NCBI GenBank assembly: GCA_036652035.1
Contig: JAVVWR010000042.1
Coordinates: 1-27,513 of the forward strand
Direction: 5' to 3'
DNA from: JAEZVV01 sp036652035
GTDB lineage: Bacteria; Pseudomonadota; Gammaproteobacteria; Burkholderiales; Burkholderiaceae_F
Length of the DNA stretch: 27,513 nucleotides
Shown: positions 6,258 through 14,398 of the stretch, one piece after another
How the letters are laid out: every line of letters begins with the position of its first letter
Numbering within the stretch: the first letter of the stretch is position 1
The notes under the pieces: model-generated
Database searches by the model: none
Seen by the model: only the letters and a program-made list of their open reading frames with translations
What the model was told of the DNA's origin: nothing
Made by a program: the position numbers and the translations under genes

Positions 6258-8124
6258 TCAGGCGGGGTCGAGCGCGGTGAGCCGCGGCGGCAGCGGTGCG
6301 TCGAGCGCGATCGCCAGGGTTCGCAGCGCGCTGGCGGCGCGCCAATGGGTTTGACCGTCAACAAACGCCACTTCGGTGGCGGCCTTGATCAACGCTGGCT
6401 TGGCGAGCGGTGCGAGCTGGTTGAGCTGGTCCAGTGCCGTGCTCAGGGCATCGAGCCGGATCGCCGCGGCGGGCGTCAGGGTGGCGCTCTCGCCCAGCCA
6501 GGCGCGGCCCGCCGCGAAGGCGCGCTGCGCATCGTCAGGCCGGCGCAGAGCGGCGATCAGAGACAGCACCAGGCTCGCCTGCGCCGGCAGTTCGGCCGCG
6601 CTGTTAAAGCGCGCCGGCACCGCGCGCGATGCCTTGGCACCCAGGCGGCGCTGCAAGACGGTGTAGAGCAGGAACTCGGGCAGCGTCACCTGGCCGTCGG
6701 CGGCGATCAGTTCGTGTGCCAGCTGCAGAATCCGCTCACGCTCGACCGGTGGCCAGCCGAGCACGGCGGGCATCGCCAGGTCGGCCAGCGGCAGACGGGT
6801 GCCAGGAGGCAGTTGGGCGATCGCAGCATGCAGGGCTTGCAGCTGCGCGGCGGCAGGGGCTCCCAGGGCCTGGGTCACCCGCTCGAGCTGCGGCGGCGTG
6901 GGGCTGGCGTGGCGGTCGATCACCATCGCCAGCAGCATCAGCCGGGCCGTGCCGCCGTCCTGAGCCTGGCGGCGCAATTGATCGAACCAGGCTTGCTGAT
7001 TGGCGTCGAGCGAGAAATCGGGGTGGCCGGGCGCGGCGACGCGNNNNNNNNNNNNNNNNNNNNNNNNNNNNNNNNNNNNNNNNNNNNNNNNNNNNNNNNN
7101 NNNNNNNNNNNNNNNNNNNNNNNNNNNNNNNNNNNNNNNNNNNTTCGAGCGGCGGATGGGTGGCGAGAAAGCCGTTCGCCAAAGTCTTGCTCGCCGGCCC
7201 CAGGAAAAGATGAGAGAGCGATTCGGCCTGGCGGTGGCGGATCAAGGAACCCGGGTCGCCGCGTGCAAGGTCGCCCTGTTCGCCGATCTCGCCGAACTCG
7301 CGGGCGAGCCCGCCGATCTTGCGCAGGGCACCGCCCAGGCCGCCGGTGTCGCGCGTGAACTGAACCGCGCTGGCGTCGGCGAGAAACTCGCGGCGGCGCG
7401 AGACAGCGGCCTTGATCCAGCGGCCGAAAAAAACGCCAATGCCGCCGACCAGCCACACGCCCAGGCCGATCACGGCGAAAAAAGACAGCGTCTTGCGCCC
7501 GCCCATGGCCGGGGAGCGAGCGTCAGCTTCCATCAGAAAGCGGCCGAACATCGACAGCATCAGCAGGCCGTAGAGCACGCCCATCAGACGCAGGTTGAGC
7601 CGCATGTCGCCATTGAGGATGTGCGAGAACTCGTGCGCCACCACGCCTTGCAGCTCCTGCCGGTTGAGGCGGGTGAGCGTGCCACGGGTGACAGCGAGCA
7701 CGGCGTTGTTGACCGACCAGCCGGCGGCAAAGGCGTTGATGCCGTCTTCGCGGTCGAGCACGTAGACCCGCGGCACCGGCACGCCAGCGGCGAGCGCCAT
7801 CTCTTCGACCACGTTGAGTAGACGGCGCTCGAGCGGATCGCGGGTTGAGGATGCGATCGCGCGGCCGCCCACCTGCTGCGCCACGACCTCGCCACCGGCG
7901 CGCAGCCGGCTGATTTCCACCAGGGAACCGCCGCCGACAAACAGCGCGGTGAGCAAGGTGTTGGTGAGCCAGAGGTGCTGCGGCCGCGGCAGGCCGGCGA
8001 TGCTGAAAACCAGCGCAGTGGTCAGGCTGACCGCCGCCGCGATCGCCACCACGGCCAGGATGAAAAGCAGAACCAGCTGCCGCGTTGCGATGCGAGCGTT
8101 TTCCTGGTGCTGGAAGAAATCCAT
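6258..8124 (-). CDS. M48 family (HtpX-like) membrane metallopeptidase, interrupted by an assembly gap
   Basis: The N-terminal part has two membrane segments (about 17-44 and 53-70), then the zinc motif HEFSH (164-168). Two more hydrophobic segments follow (about 182-198, 212-236), then EFLAD (246-250) with the third zinc-ligand Glu. This is the HtpX-type layout, implying membrane-protein quality control with the active site facing the cytoplasm. A run of 100 N at 7044-7143 interrupts the gene. The reading frame after the gap is shifted relative to the N count, so the gap length is not real. After the gap about 260 residues of Ala/Leu-rich C-terminal domain run to the TGA at 6258. LemA is encoded 34 bases upstream, a pairing common in bacteria. 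Confidence 0.85.
7044..7143. other. Assembly gap (100 N)
   Basis: Exactly 100 N, the conventional length for a gap of unknown size. It lies inside the M48 peptidase gene; real sequence of unknown length is missing. Confidence 0.99.
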
Positions 8125-8158
8125 GCCGGTGGGTGGTCGGGGCCGCCGTGCGGGCGCG

Positions 8159-8746
8159 TCAGAACTTGACCGTGACGGCCTTTTTTTCGTCCGCGGTTTC
8201 GGTCGCCACGAGCGGCTCGGCCAGCTTGAACTTGAACGCCTGCGCCAGCAGATTGGCAGGGAACTGCTCGGTCGCGGTGTTGTAGCTCATGACCGCGTCG
8301 TTGAAGGCCTGGCGCGCGAAAGCCACCTTGTTCTCGGTGGCGCTCAGCTCCTCGGCGAGCTGCATCATGGTCTGGTCGGCCTTGAGGTCGGGATAGGCCT
8401 CGGCGACCGCGAAGAACCGGGTCAGCGCTCCCGACAGCAACCCTTCGGCGCTGGCCAGCTGCGTCAGCGCCTGGGCGTCGTCCGGCTTGGCGGCGGCGGC
8501 CAGATCCGCCGCCTGTGCGTGGTGGCGCGCGTCGATCACGGCTTCGAGCGTTTCGCGCTCGTGATTCATGTAGGCACGGGCCGTCTCGACCAGGTTGGGA
8601 ATGAGGTCGTAGCGGCGCTTTAACTGAACATCGATCTGTGCGAACGCATTCTTGAATCGGTTGCGTAAACCGACCATGCGGTTGTAAGCGCCGATCGCCC
8701 AGAAAATGACCAGGATGACCAGGCCCAGGAAAATGAACCAGCCCAT
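8159..8746 (-). CDS. lemA: LemA family protein
   Basis: This is a 195-residue protein with one N-terminal membrane anchor (about 3-21) followed by a long helical domain. The family signature is clear: YNRMVGLRNRFKNAFAQIDVQLKRRYDLIPNLVETARAYM (21-60), then AYPDLKAD and LxxTENKVAFARQAFNDAVMSYN. Length fits the family (about 185-200). LemA proteins lack a settled function but are very often co-encoded with M48 peptidases, as here, where the peptidase start is 34 bases downstream. The gap to the upstream dolP gene is only 36 bases, so it probably belongs to the same transcript as lpoA-yraN-dolP. Confidence 0.92.
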   Translation of the reverse strand: MGWFIFLGLVILVIFWAIGAYNRMVGLRNRFKNAFAQIDVQLKRRYDLIPNLVETARAYMNHERETLEAVIDARHHAQAADLAAAAKPDDAQALTQLASAEGLLSGALTRFFAVAEAYPDLKADQTMMQLAEELSATENKVAFARQAFNDAVMSYNTATEQFPANLLAQAFKFKLAEPLVATETADEKKAVTVKF

Positions 8747-8782
8747 AGTGCTATCGACCTCGGTGTGGGTGATCGGGACGGA

Positions 8783-9397
8783 TCAAGGCTGCCCCATGCG
8801 GCGGCGGATCTCGGCGGGCGACTCGACATCGAACAGCTTGACCACCGAGCTCACGCCGCTGACTCGCGCGGCGGCCTTGCCGGCGGCGTCGGCTTCGCGC
8901 TCGGTGACGATGCCCATCAGGTAGACGATGCCGCGCTCGACCACGATCTTGACCGAGCTGGTGGAAACCTCGCCGTTGTCGATGAAGGCGGCTTTGATCT
9001 TGCCGAGGATGACCAGGTCGTTGGTCCGGCTGCCGAGCGAACTGGCCGGCATGACCGCGATTTCATTGGCGACCGACTTGACGTTGAGAACGCCGTGGGC
9101 GATGCGGCCGGCTTGCACCTTCAAGGCTTCGGTGGGCACTTCGCCGGTGAGCAGCACCTTGCCGTTGAAGACGGTGTTGCTGATGTGAACGCTCTCGGCA
9201 TTGAGTCGTTGGTCGAGCTCATACGCCACGCGGGTTTCGAGGGTCTGATCTTCGACGATCGCGCCGGCCGAGCGGCGATCGGTGGCCATCATGGCGGTGC
9301 CGGCGGCAGCGCCGCCAACGATCAAGGGCGCGCACGCTGGCAAGCTGACAACGACGGCTCCGGCAGCTAGCACCGCGGCGAGACTTCTTCGGTTCAT
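8783..9397 (-). CDS. dolP: BON-domain outer-membrane lipoprotein DolP (YraP)
   Basis: This is a 204-residue lipoprotein. The signal peptide ends in a lipobox LPAC with the lipidated Cys at 22. Two BON domains follow, roughly residues 48-115 (core GKVLLTGEVPTEALK) and 120-190 (core GIVYLMGIVTEREADAAGKAA). This matches E. coli DolP/YraP, which supports outer-membrane integrity and the BAM complex. It lies 9 bases after yraN, in the conserved lpoA-yraN-dolP order. The SIS-domain gene diaA, which sits between yraN and yraP in E. coli, is absent here. Confidence 0.88.
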   Translation of the reverse strand: MNRRSLAAVLAAGAVVVSLPACAPLIVGGAAAGTAMMATDRRSAGAIVEDQTLETRVAYELDQRLNAESVHISNTVFNGKVLLTGEVPTEALKVQAGRIAHGVLNVKSVANEIAVMPASSLGSRTNDLVILGKIKAAFIDNGEVSTSSVKIVVERGIVYLMGIVTEREADAAGKAAARVSGVSSVVKLFDVESPAEIRRRMGQP

Positions 9398-9406
9398 TCC
9401 AACTCC

Positions 9407-9799
9407 TCAATCAAGCGCGAACGCATCGCGAATCCATTCGATTGTGCCACTCGCATCCACGCTCACGACGTCGAAACGGCACGCGGGTAAGCGCGAGCCC
9501 CAATGGCTGATCAGGTAGTGCTGGGCGGCGCGGATGAGACGCTGACGTTTGAAAAAATCGACGCTGGCAGCGCCGCCGCCAAAGCCGGCATGACGGCGCA
9601 GGCGCACTTCGACAAACACCAGCACGTCGCCGTCGCGGCAGACCAGGTCGAGCTCGCCTTCGCGATAGCGCACCTGGCGATCGAGCAGGGCCAATCCCTG
9701 CGCTTGAAGGTGGCGGGCGGCCTGGTCTTCGGTGGCGTCACCGGCGCGCTGGCGCGGCGAACGGGTATCGCCAGGCTGGGGCGGAACCGGTCGCGGCAT
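9407..9799 (-). CDS. yraN: YraN family (UPF0102) putative nuclease-fold protein
   Basis: This is a 130-residue protein with the UPF0102 pattern: GDATEDQAARHLQAQG (20-35), GELDLV (48-53), VFVEVR (61-66) and KRQRLIRAAQHYL. The acidic/basic residues form an endonuclease-like (Holliday-junction-resolvase-like) core, although no activity is established for the family. The second-motif Lys seen in many homologues is Arg66 here. The ATG overlaps the lpoA stop in ATGA at 9798-9801. It is the second gene of the lpoA-yraN-dolP run. Confidence 0.9.
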   Translation of the reverse strand: MPRPVPPQPGDTRSPRQRAGDATEDQAARHLQAQGLALLDRQVRYREGELDLVCRDGDVLVFVEVRLRRHAGFGGGAASVDFFKRQRLIRAAQHYLISHWGSRLPACRFDVVSVDASGTIEWIRDAFALD

Positions 9800-10956
9800 C
9801 AGTGCGCGAAGTTTTCCCGTTCGATCTCGCCGTTGCGCAGGACCGCCGAGAACGGCGTGCGTTCGACTCGGGCCGAGCGCAGGCGGTCGAGCACCAGGTG
9901 GCCGGTCGCGCCTTCGATCTCAAAGCGCGGGCGGCCAAGCGACCATTCGAGAGCGACGCGGTAGGCGTCGATCCCGAGCGCGTACAGCCGCTCTTCGTCG
10001 GCCGGCAGCGGCAGCTTGGCGCGCGCCACCCCCGCGAGCGCCGGGTGGTCGGGCTCGATCAGCCAGGGTGCGTCGACAAAGCGCAGACCGTCGAGGTCTT
10101 GCGCCAGGGTGGCCGCGTCAGCCGAGGTCTTGATGTTGCCGGGGTTGGCCAGGGCCGTGGCGAACACGAAGGCTTCGCGCGGCAGGCGCGGCCGCACCAG
10201 GGCCGCGGCCCGGGCGTCGAGCGCGAGAAAGACCGCTTCGTACTTGCCGGACTCGGCCTGGCGGCGCAGCGATTCAAGCTTGTCGGTCTGCACCACAAGG
10301 CGGGTGCTGCGTTCGCCGGCAGCGGCCAGGGCGTCGACATAAGCCTGAGCGATGCGATGCTCGAGCGGGGCATCGGCCTCGACCACCAGAAATCGCGGCG
10401 CCACGCTGGGGCCGGGCAGCTTGCCGGCAAATTCCGCCAGCGCGATCCGCACCACGCGTCGCGCCTCGTCTTCCGCTGGCAGCCCCATGAGGACCAGGGC
10501 TTCGGGCAGCCCGACGGCGGTGGAGGGGATGTTGAGCGCCACCACCGGCAAGGGCAGATAAGGCTGTTGTGCGAGCAGGCCGACATCGGTGCGCGACAGC
10601 GGGCCGATGGCCACGGTTGCGCCCAGCGTGGCGGCGGCGCCCAGCGCGGCGATCGGGTCGGCCCCGGCCGACAAGTCGATCATCTGGATCGTCGCGGGAG
10701 CGCCAGATGCGGCGTTGGCCGCCAGAATGCCGCGACGCACCGCATCGGCGGCGTTGCTCAGGGGCGAATCGGTGCCCGGCAGCAGAACGGCAATGGTGGC
10801 AGGGTTGGTCACGTTTGCCGGGGTCTGCGCCGACACGGACAATGCGCCAAAGACGGCCAGCGCGGGCAGGCAGCGCGTCGCGGCCTGGGCCAGTGAGCGG
10901 ATTGGCGAACTGGCTAACGAAAGAATCAGGAAGCGAGAGAACACGATGGAATCCAA
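9799..10956 (-). CDS. lpoA: LpoA-like penicillin-binding protein activator (LppC family)
   Basis: This protein of up to 385 residues has a hydrophobic export signal ending near VSAQ. The rest matches the C-terminal periplasmic-binding-protein-like domain of LpoA, the outer-membrane activator of PBP1A: ATIAVLLPGTDSPLSNAADAVRRGILAA, ATVAIGPLSRTDV, and a C-terminal EEERLYALGIDAYRVAL-like block. It lacks the long N-terminal TPR domain of enterobacterial LpoA, as usual for betaproteobacteria. No lipobox cysteine is obvious. The start is uncertain: TTG at 10956 overlaps the divergent rsmI start, and GTG at 10944 is equally possible. The next gene overlaps by four bases. Confidence 0.8.
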   Translation of the reverse strand: MDSIVFSRFLILSLASSPIRSLAQAATRCLPALAVFGALSVSAQTPANVTNPATIAVLLPGTDSPLSNAADAVRRGILAANAASGAPATIQMIDLSAGADPIAALGAAATLGATVAIGPLSRTDVGLLAQQPYLPLPVVALNIPSTAVGLPEALVLMGLPAEDEARRVVRIALAEFAGKLPGPSVAPRFLVVEADAPLEHRIAQAYVDALAAAGERSTRLVVQTDKLESLRRQAESGKYEAVFLALDARAAALVRPRLPREAFVFATALANPGNIKTSADAATLAQDLDGLRFVDAPWLIEPDHPALAGVARAKLPLPADEERLYALGIDAYRVALEWSLGRPRFEIEGATGHLVLDRLRSARVERTPFSAVLRNGEIERENFAH

Positions 10957-11857
10957 GACGGCCCCCTGGGCGGAAAATCTCCTGATGCAGGCTTGCGGCG
11001 TTGCGGCTCAGGATCTGCCGGCTGGGGCATTGTATGTAGTCGCGCTGCCGATCGGAAACGCAGCGGACATCACCTTGCGCGCGTTATGGACACTGGCGCG
11101 CGTCGATGCGATTGCGGCCGAGGATACCCGCGAGACAAGAAAGCTCCTTGACCGCTTCGGCATCACGACGCCGAGCTTTGCCGCTCACGAGCACAACGAG
11201 CGAGCGGCGGCCGAGAAAATTGTCGAGCGTCTGCGGGCTGGCGAGCGGATCGCCCTGGTGACCGATGCCGGCACGCCCGCGGTCTCCGACCCGGGTGCGC
11301 GCGTGGTGCGGGTCGTGCTCGATGCCGGTCTGCGTGTCGTGCCGGTGCCTGGCGCCTCCAGCAGCGTCACCGCCTTGTCGGCCGCGGGCTTGGCTCCAGG
11401 CGGCTTTGCCTTTGTCGGCTTTCTGCCCACGGGCGCCAAGCAGCGCGAAAAGCAGGTTCGATCGCAAGCCGCGCGCGGCGAGGCCTTCATCGTGTTCGAA
11501 GCACCGCACCGCATCCTGGCGCTGGCGCGCGAGCTGTCGCAATGGCTCGAACCGCAGCGGCGCGTGGTGTTCGCGCGCGAGCTGACCAAGAAGTTCGAGA
11601 CTTTCGAAACCGTGGCGGTCGCCGATCTTCCTGCCTGGGGAGAAACGCATGAAGCGCGCGGCGAATATGTGGTCCTGATCGACGTTCTGCCAGCGCTCGA
11701 AGCGGCGCTCGAGATCGACGAGACCACCCGCCGCTGGCTCGCCGTGCTGGCCGACGAACTGCCGGCTTCGCGGGCGGCGGCCGTGGCGGCCAAGGTCACC
11801 GGGCTGCCGCGCGATCGGCTCTATCGCGAGTTGAGCGGGCGCGGCGCGACCGACTGA
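10946..11857 (+). CDS. rsmI: 16S rRNA (cytidine(1402)-2'-O)-methyltransferase RsmI
   Basis: This is a 303-residue SAM-dependent methyltransferase modifying the 2'-OH of C1402 in the decoding centre. Family motifs are in order: LYVVALPIGNAADITLRAL, AAEDTRETRKLL, LVTDAGTPAVSDPG, PGASSSVTALSAAGL, FVGFLP and ARELTKKFET. I set the start at the ATG at 10946 because the recognisable N-terminus follows; upstream in-frame sequence is antisense to lpoA. The gene is head-to-head with lpoA, the same divergent arrangement seen in other proteobacteria, but here the 5' ends overlap. Confidence 0.93.
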   Translation: MESKTAPWAENLLMQACGVAAQDLPAGALYVVALPIGNAADITLRALWTLARVDAIAAEDTRETRKLLDRFGITTPSFAAHEHNERAAAEKIVERLRAGERIALVTDAGTPAVSDPGARVVRVVLDAGLRVVPVPGASSSVTALSAAGLAPGGFAFVGFLPTGAKQREKQVRSQAARGEAFIVFEAPHRILALARELSQWLEPQRRVVFARELTKKFETFETVAVADLPAWGETHEARGEYVVLIDVLPALEAALEIDETTRRWLAVLADELPASRAAAVAAKVTGLPRDRLYRELSGRGATD

Positions 11858-11995
11858 GTTTCAATTGTCGGTGAGCTGCGGCACGCAACCGGGGGCGGCT
11901 CTGACAGGGTTTTCGAGTGCGTGGTTTTTGCGCCAGCGCAAGGCGCGAAACCGCGGCTCGCGCTGAACTTGACTCATTCAAGGGAGTTCGCCGCC

Positions 11996-13168
11996 ATGGT
12001 CACTCGCAGCAAACCCGCTTCATCTACCCCGGTCGCCGCCAAGCCGGCAGCACGGTCCCGCGCCAGCCCGCAGGCTTCTGCGACCCCCGCCGAGCTCAAG
12101 AGTCAGGGCGCGGCGCCCGTGGCGGTACGGCGGGTGCGCGCTGGCGACACCGCGCGGGCGCGCAGCCGCGCCGCGCTCGACTCCTATGTGGTCGATCAGG
12201 CCACCATCGCCGCCGCCGAGCATGAACTCGCCACGATCGCTGACATTCTCAAGGGCGAGTCGCCGGCCGACCGCAAGGCCTTGATGCACAGCCTGTTGCA
12301 GCAGGACGAACCGGTGCTGCGGCGGCCGCCCGCCAACCCCGACGAAGAGCTCGCGCCCGGCTGGCGCGATGGCGCCTACCCCTATCGCAATCTGATGTTG
12401 CGGCGGAACTACGAGCGTCAGAAGTACCACCTGCAAGTCGAGCTGCTCAAGCTTCAAGCCTGGGTCAAGGAGACCGGGCAGAAAGTGGTGATCGTGTTCG
12501 AGGGGCGCGACGCGGCCGGCAAGGGTGGCACCATCAAGCGCTTCATGGAACACCTCAACCCGCGCGGCGCCCGCGTGGTGGCGCTGGAAAAACCCAGCGA
12601 TGTCGAGCGCGGCCAGTGGTACTTCCAGCGCTATGTGCAGCACCTGCCCACCCGTGGCGAGATCGTTCTGTTCGATCGCTCCTGGTACAACCGCGCCGGT
12701 GTCGAGCGGGTGATGGGCTTTTGCAGCGAGGACGAATACATCGAGTTCATGCGCCAGTGCCCGGAGTTCGAGCGCAACCTGGTGCGCAGCGGCACTCACC
12801 TGGTGAAGTTCTGGTTCTCGGTCAGCCGCGACGAGCAGCGGCGCCGTTTCAAGGAGCGCAAGATCCATCCGCTCAAGCAGTGGAAGCTCTCGCCGGTCGA
12901 TCTCGCTTCGCTCGACAAGTGGGACGACTACACCGGCGCCAAGGAAGCGATGTTTTTCCACACCGACACCGCCGACGCCCCCTGGACCGTGGTCAAGAGC
13001 AACGACAAGAAGCGCGCCCGGCTCAACGCCATGCGCTACGTGCTGCACAAGCTGCCGTATTCGAGCAAGGACCTGGCCACCCTGGGCGCGATCGATCCGC
13101 TGATTGTCGGCCGCGCGGCCGTGGTCTACGAGCGTGGCGAAAAGCGCGAAGGGACTCCCATCCTGTGA
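11996..13168 (+). CDS. ppk2: Polyphosphate kinase 2 family protein
   Basis: This is a 390-residue PPK2-type kinase, which transfers phosphate between polyphosphate and nucleotides. Walker A is EGRDAAGKGGTIKRF (169-183), the Walker B/lid region FDRSWYNRAGVERVMGF (226-242), and the lid continues KQWKLSPVDL (294-303). The KWDDYTGAKEAMFFHTDT block (308-325) and SNDKKRARLNAM follow. About 110 low-complexity Ala/Arg-rich residues precede the conserved domain, a longer leader than in many single-domain PPK2s. The start at 11996 has AAGGGAG upstream. The stop overlaps the start of the next gene (GTGA), suggesting coupling with a small membrane protein. The 138-base spacer 11858-11995 shows nothing else. 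Confidence 0.9.
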   Translation: MVTRSKPASSTPVAAKPAARSRASPQASATPAELKSQGAAPVAVRRVRAGDTARARSRAALDSYVVDQATIAAAEHELATIADILKGESPADRKALMHSLLQQDEPVLRRPPANPDEELAPGWRDGAYPYRNLMLRRNYERQKYHLQVELLKLQAWVKETGQKVVIVFEGRDAAGKGGTIKRFMEHLNPRGARVVALEKPSDVERGQWYFQRYVQHLPTRGEIVLFDRSWYNRAGVERVMGFCSEDEYIEFMRQCPEFERNLVRSGTHLVKFWFSVSRDEQRRRFKERKIHPLKQWKLSPVDLASLDKWDDYTGAKEAMFFHTDTADAPWTVVKSNDKKRARLNAMRYVLHKLPYSSKDLATLGAIDPLIVGRAAVVYERGEKREGTPIL

Positions 13169-13656
13169 ACTCGAACCCCTTGATCCGTCGCGTGCTGGGC
13201 GCCAGCCGTTTCCTGGTGGTGTTTGCGGTTCTCGGCTCGCTGGTGGCCTCGGTCGTGCTGTTTGTCTACGGCGCGGCCGAAACGGTGGCGGTGGTGATTG
13301 AACTGCTCGCCCGCGCCGAGGTCAGCAGCAAGGGCGCCAAGGCGCTGGCGCTCTCGTTTATCGAGATCGTTGATCTTTTTCTGCTGGGCACGGTGTTGCT
13401 GATCATCGCGCTCGGGCTCTACGAGCTCTTTGTCGACTCGCAGATCCAGACGCCGGAGTGGCTTCACATCCGCACCCTCGATGACCTCAAGAACAAGCTG
13501 GTCGGGGTGGTGATCGTGGTGCTGGCGGTCTTGTTCCTGGGCCAGGTGGTGGCATGGAACGGTGAGCGCGACCTGCTGCGCTTTGGCGCGGCGATTGCGC
13601 TGGTGATCGCCGCCCTGACCTACTTTCTATCCATCGCCAAGGGCAAGAAGGACTGA
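13165..13656 (+). CDS. UPF0114 (YqhA) family membrane protein
   Basis: This is a 163-residue protein with three to four hydrophobic segments (about 15-40, 65-85, 110-125, 135-153). It carries UPF0114 hallmarks: a RFLVVFAVLGSLVAS start, FIEIVDLFLLGTVLLIIALGLYELF, and IRTLDDLKNKLVGVVIVVLAVLFL. It starts at a GTG overlapping the ppk2 stop (13165-13168). Function of the family is not established. Its stop is two bases from that of the convergent acetyltransferase. Confidence 0.88.
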   Translation: MNSNPLIRRVLGASRFLVVFAVLGSLVASVVLFVYGAAETVAVVIELLARAEVSSKGAKALALSFIEIVDLFLLGTVLLIIALGLYELFVDSQIQTPEWLHIRTLDDLKNKLVGVVIVVLAVLFLGQVVAWNGERDLLRFGAAIALVIAALTYFLSIAKGKKD

Positions 13657-13658
13657 TC

Positions 13659-14234
13659 TCAGCCCTGCTGCAGGCGGCTCTCGAGCCTGGCGCGCACCGC
13701 AGGCCACTCGTCGTCGATGATGCTGAACCGCACCGAGTTGCGCTTGCGGCCGTCGGGCATGATCCGCTCGTGGCGGACGACGCCTTCCTGTTGCGCACCC
13801 AGCCGCAGGATGGCCTGGCGCGAAGTCTGATTGATCTCGTCGGTGGTGAGCTGGACCCGCACGCACTGGAGCGTGTCGAACGCATAAGTGAGCAGCAGCA
13901 GCTTGGCTTCGGTGTTGACGAAGGTCTTCTGCCAGGACTTTGCAATCCAGGTGCTGCCGATCTCGAGCTTGCGGTTATGGCGATCGATCTTCCACAGCCG
14001 GGTCGAACCGATCACTTGGCCGTTGTGTCCAAGCTCGATCACAAAGGGCAGCACGGTGCCGGCGTCGCGCCCCGCGAGCGCGACCTGAATGTAGTTCTCG
14101 ACCGTGGCCGCGGAAGGCACCACGGTGAAAGGCAGTTGCCAGAGTTCGCCGTCAGCAGCGGCTTCGACCAGGGCGCTGGCATCGCTCGCCAGCAGAGGGC
14201 GCAGTCGGACTCGGGCGCCAAGAAGGGAGTGCAT
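13659..14234 (-). CDS. GNAT family N-acetyltransferase (RimJ/RimL-like)
   Basis: This is a 191-residue protein with the layout of Acetyltransf_3-type GNATs: VRLRPLLASDASALVEAA near the N-terminus, a FVIELGHNGQVIGSTRLWKID strand pair, LEIGSTWIAKSWQKTFVNTEAKLLLLTYAF for acetyl-CoA binding, and NQTSRQAILRLGAQQEGVVR near the C-terminus. Members acetylate N-termini, antibiotics or small amines, and the substrate cannot be read from sequence. The ATG at 14234 begins the conserved part. It appears to be monocistronic. Confidence 0.85.
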   Translation of the reverse strand: MHSLLGARVRLRPLLASDASALVEAAADGELWQLPFTVVPSAATVENYIQVALAGRDAGTVLPFVIELGHNGQVIGSTRLWKIDRHNRKLEIGSTWIAKSWQKTFVNTEAKLLLLTYAFDTLQCVRVQLTTDEINQTSRQAILRLGAQQEGVVRHERIMPDGRKRNSVRFSIIDDEWPAVRARLESRLQQG

Positions 14235-14355
14235 GGGGCGGCAGGGAAAACGCAACCTTCTCACCTTAGCGCTGCCGAGCGCCAAGTTTGGCAGCGCGCA
14301 CCATCGCCGCCGCTCTGTTCTTGATCTGCGGCATCGACCCGCTTTCGACCTCGGC

Positions 14356-14380
14356 AAAAAGCTCCTGGCGTCAGGAGCTT
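14356..14380 (-). terminator. Rho-independent terminator of the APC antiporter gene
   Basis: A 9-bp stem (14359-14367 with 14372-14380) and 4-base loop are followed on the minus strand by five T residues. It sits 18 bases past the stop of the amino-acid antiporter gene. The rest of the spacer up to the acetyltransferase start at 14234 shows nothing else. Confidence 0.75.
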
Positions 14381-14398
14381 CGAGGAGCATCGACAGAC

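Noticed and set aside
11858..11995. Possible RNA gene between rsmI and ppk2
   Set aside because: The spacer is only 138 bases and I see no recognisable conserved RNA structure.
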